From contig MGXJ01000041.1 of assembly GCA_001801345.1 (NCBI GenBank), forward strand, positions 10,883-16,223: DNA of 5,341 nt, written 5' to 3'. The notes below the pieces were generated by a model. It worked only from the letters and a program-made list of their open reading frames with translations. It made no database searches and had not been told where the DNA came from. The translations under genes were made by a program, and so were the position numbers. Positions 5,016 through 5,341 of the stretch are shown here, in pieces. The DNA is from Gammaproteobacteria bacterium RBG_16_37_9. Lineage in GTDB: Bacteria; Pseudomonadota; Gammaproteobacteria; UBA9339. Positions within the stretch are counted from its first letter, which is position 1; each line of letters begins with the position of its first letter.

Positions 5016-5341
5016 GTGTACGAAAAACGTTATACATTGCCAGAAAAACTAATCGAGATTGCTAAAAAATCTCCCGATAAAGTTGCTTTGCAAATAAAAA
5101 GGACCAAAGACTATGAAAAATATACGTATCTGGATCTATATAACAGCGCGCAATCAATTGCACAATCACTTATTAAATTGAATATTAAAAAAAACGATCG
5201 AATTGCTATCGTTTTAGAAAATCGACCAGAATGGGTATTTATTTATTTTGGAATTATATTTACTGGAGCAGTAGCTGTGCCACTAGATCCACAATCGACT
5301 GCGGATGACTTAAAATATTTTTTTGAAAACTCGGAAAGCAA
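5016..5341 (+). CDS. AMP-forming acyl-CoA/acyl-ACP synthetase, N-terminal part
   Basis: First 108 codons of an adenylate-forming ligase (ANL superfamily), which activates a carboxylic acid, most likely a fatty acid, with ATP before transfer to CoA or another carrier. The visible part is the start of the AMP-binding domain: YTYLDLYNSAQSIAQSL (36-52), NIKKNDRIAIVLENRPEW (56-73), then YFGIIFTGAVAVPLDPQST (77-95), matching the order found in FadD-like and Aas-like enzymes. The NRPEW and AVPLDP pieces are typical of long-chain acyl-CoA synthetases. The P-loop (YTSGTTG-type), the ATP-binding core and the C-terminal domain lie beyond the right edge, so substrate and domain fusions cannot be judged. 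The start is GTG at 5016, backed by GGAGG 5 nt upstream and the lack of any in-frame ATG before it. It is divergent from the permease gene. Confidence 0.87.
   Translation, partial: MYEKRYTLPEKLIEIAKKSPDKVALQIKRTKDYEKYTYLDLYNSAQSIAQSLIKLNIKKNDRIAIVLENRPEWVFIYFGIIFTGAVAVPLDPQSTADDLKYFFENSES

Overview
The window is AT-rich and reads as a piece of a gammaproteobacterial chromosome. The Fis, L21 and L27 sequences are of gammaproteobacterial type. The DotU/IcmF pair, the amine oxidase remnant and the many short palindromic repeats suggest a host-associated member of the Legionellales (Legionella, Coxiella, Rickettsiella or Berkiella-like). That placement is inference; no taxonomic marker in the window settles it.

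Left third (1-2451, minus strand): a compact operon fis - dotU - icmF. A good sigma70-type promoter lies at 2424-2451. It is followed by a small Fis-family DNA-binding protein, then 3 nt later by DotU/IcmH (TssL family), then through an ATGA overlap by IcmF (TssM family), which runs off the left edge. DotU and IcmF are the inner-membrane partners that stabilise Dot/Icm type IVB secretion machines, and their homologues form the membrane complex of type VI secretion. The window does not show which machine they serve here.

Middle (2452-3121): about 670 bp without an intact gene. It holds an AT-rich stretch, a hairpin whose arm reappears as an imperfect inverted repeat about 500 bp away, a C-terminal scrap of a flavin amine oxidase gene, and two kinds of small palindromic repeat debris.

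Centre-right (3122-3980, plus strand): a promoter and the ribosomal protein genes rplU (L21) and rpmA (L27). The two genes are pushed 186 bp apart by at least three copies of a palindromic repeat whose stems differ by compensated base changes. obgE, which follows rpmA in many bacteria, is absent at this place; a convergent gene lies there instead.

Right (3963-5341): a short hairpin between converging genes, a TauE/SafE (TSUP) family membrane permease on the minus strand, a divergent intergenic region with weak candidate promoters, and the first 108 codons of an AMP-forming acyl-CoA/acyl-ACP ligase gene that starts with GTG and runs off the right edge.

The functional groups (secretion, ribosome, permease, acyl ligase) look unrelated to one another. 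I see no convincing undescribed multigene system. The most informative points are the fis-dotU-icmF arrangement, the short IcmF N-terminus, and the covarying repeat family inside the ribosomal operon.
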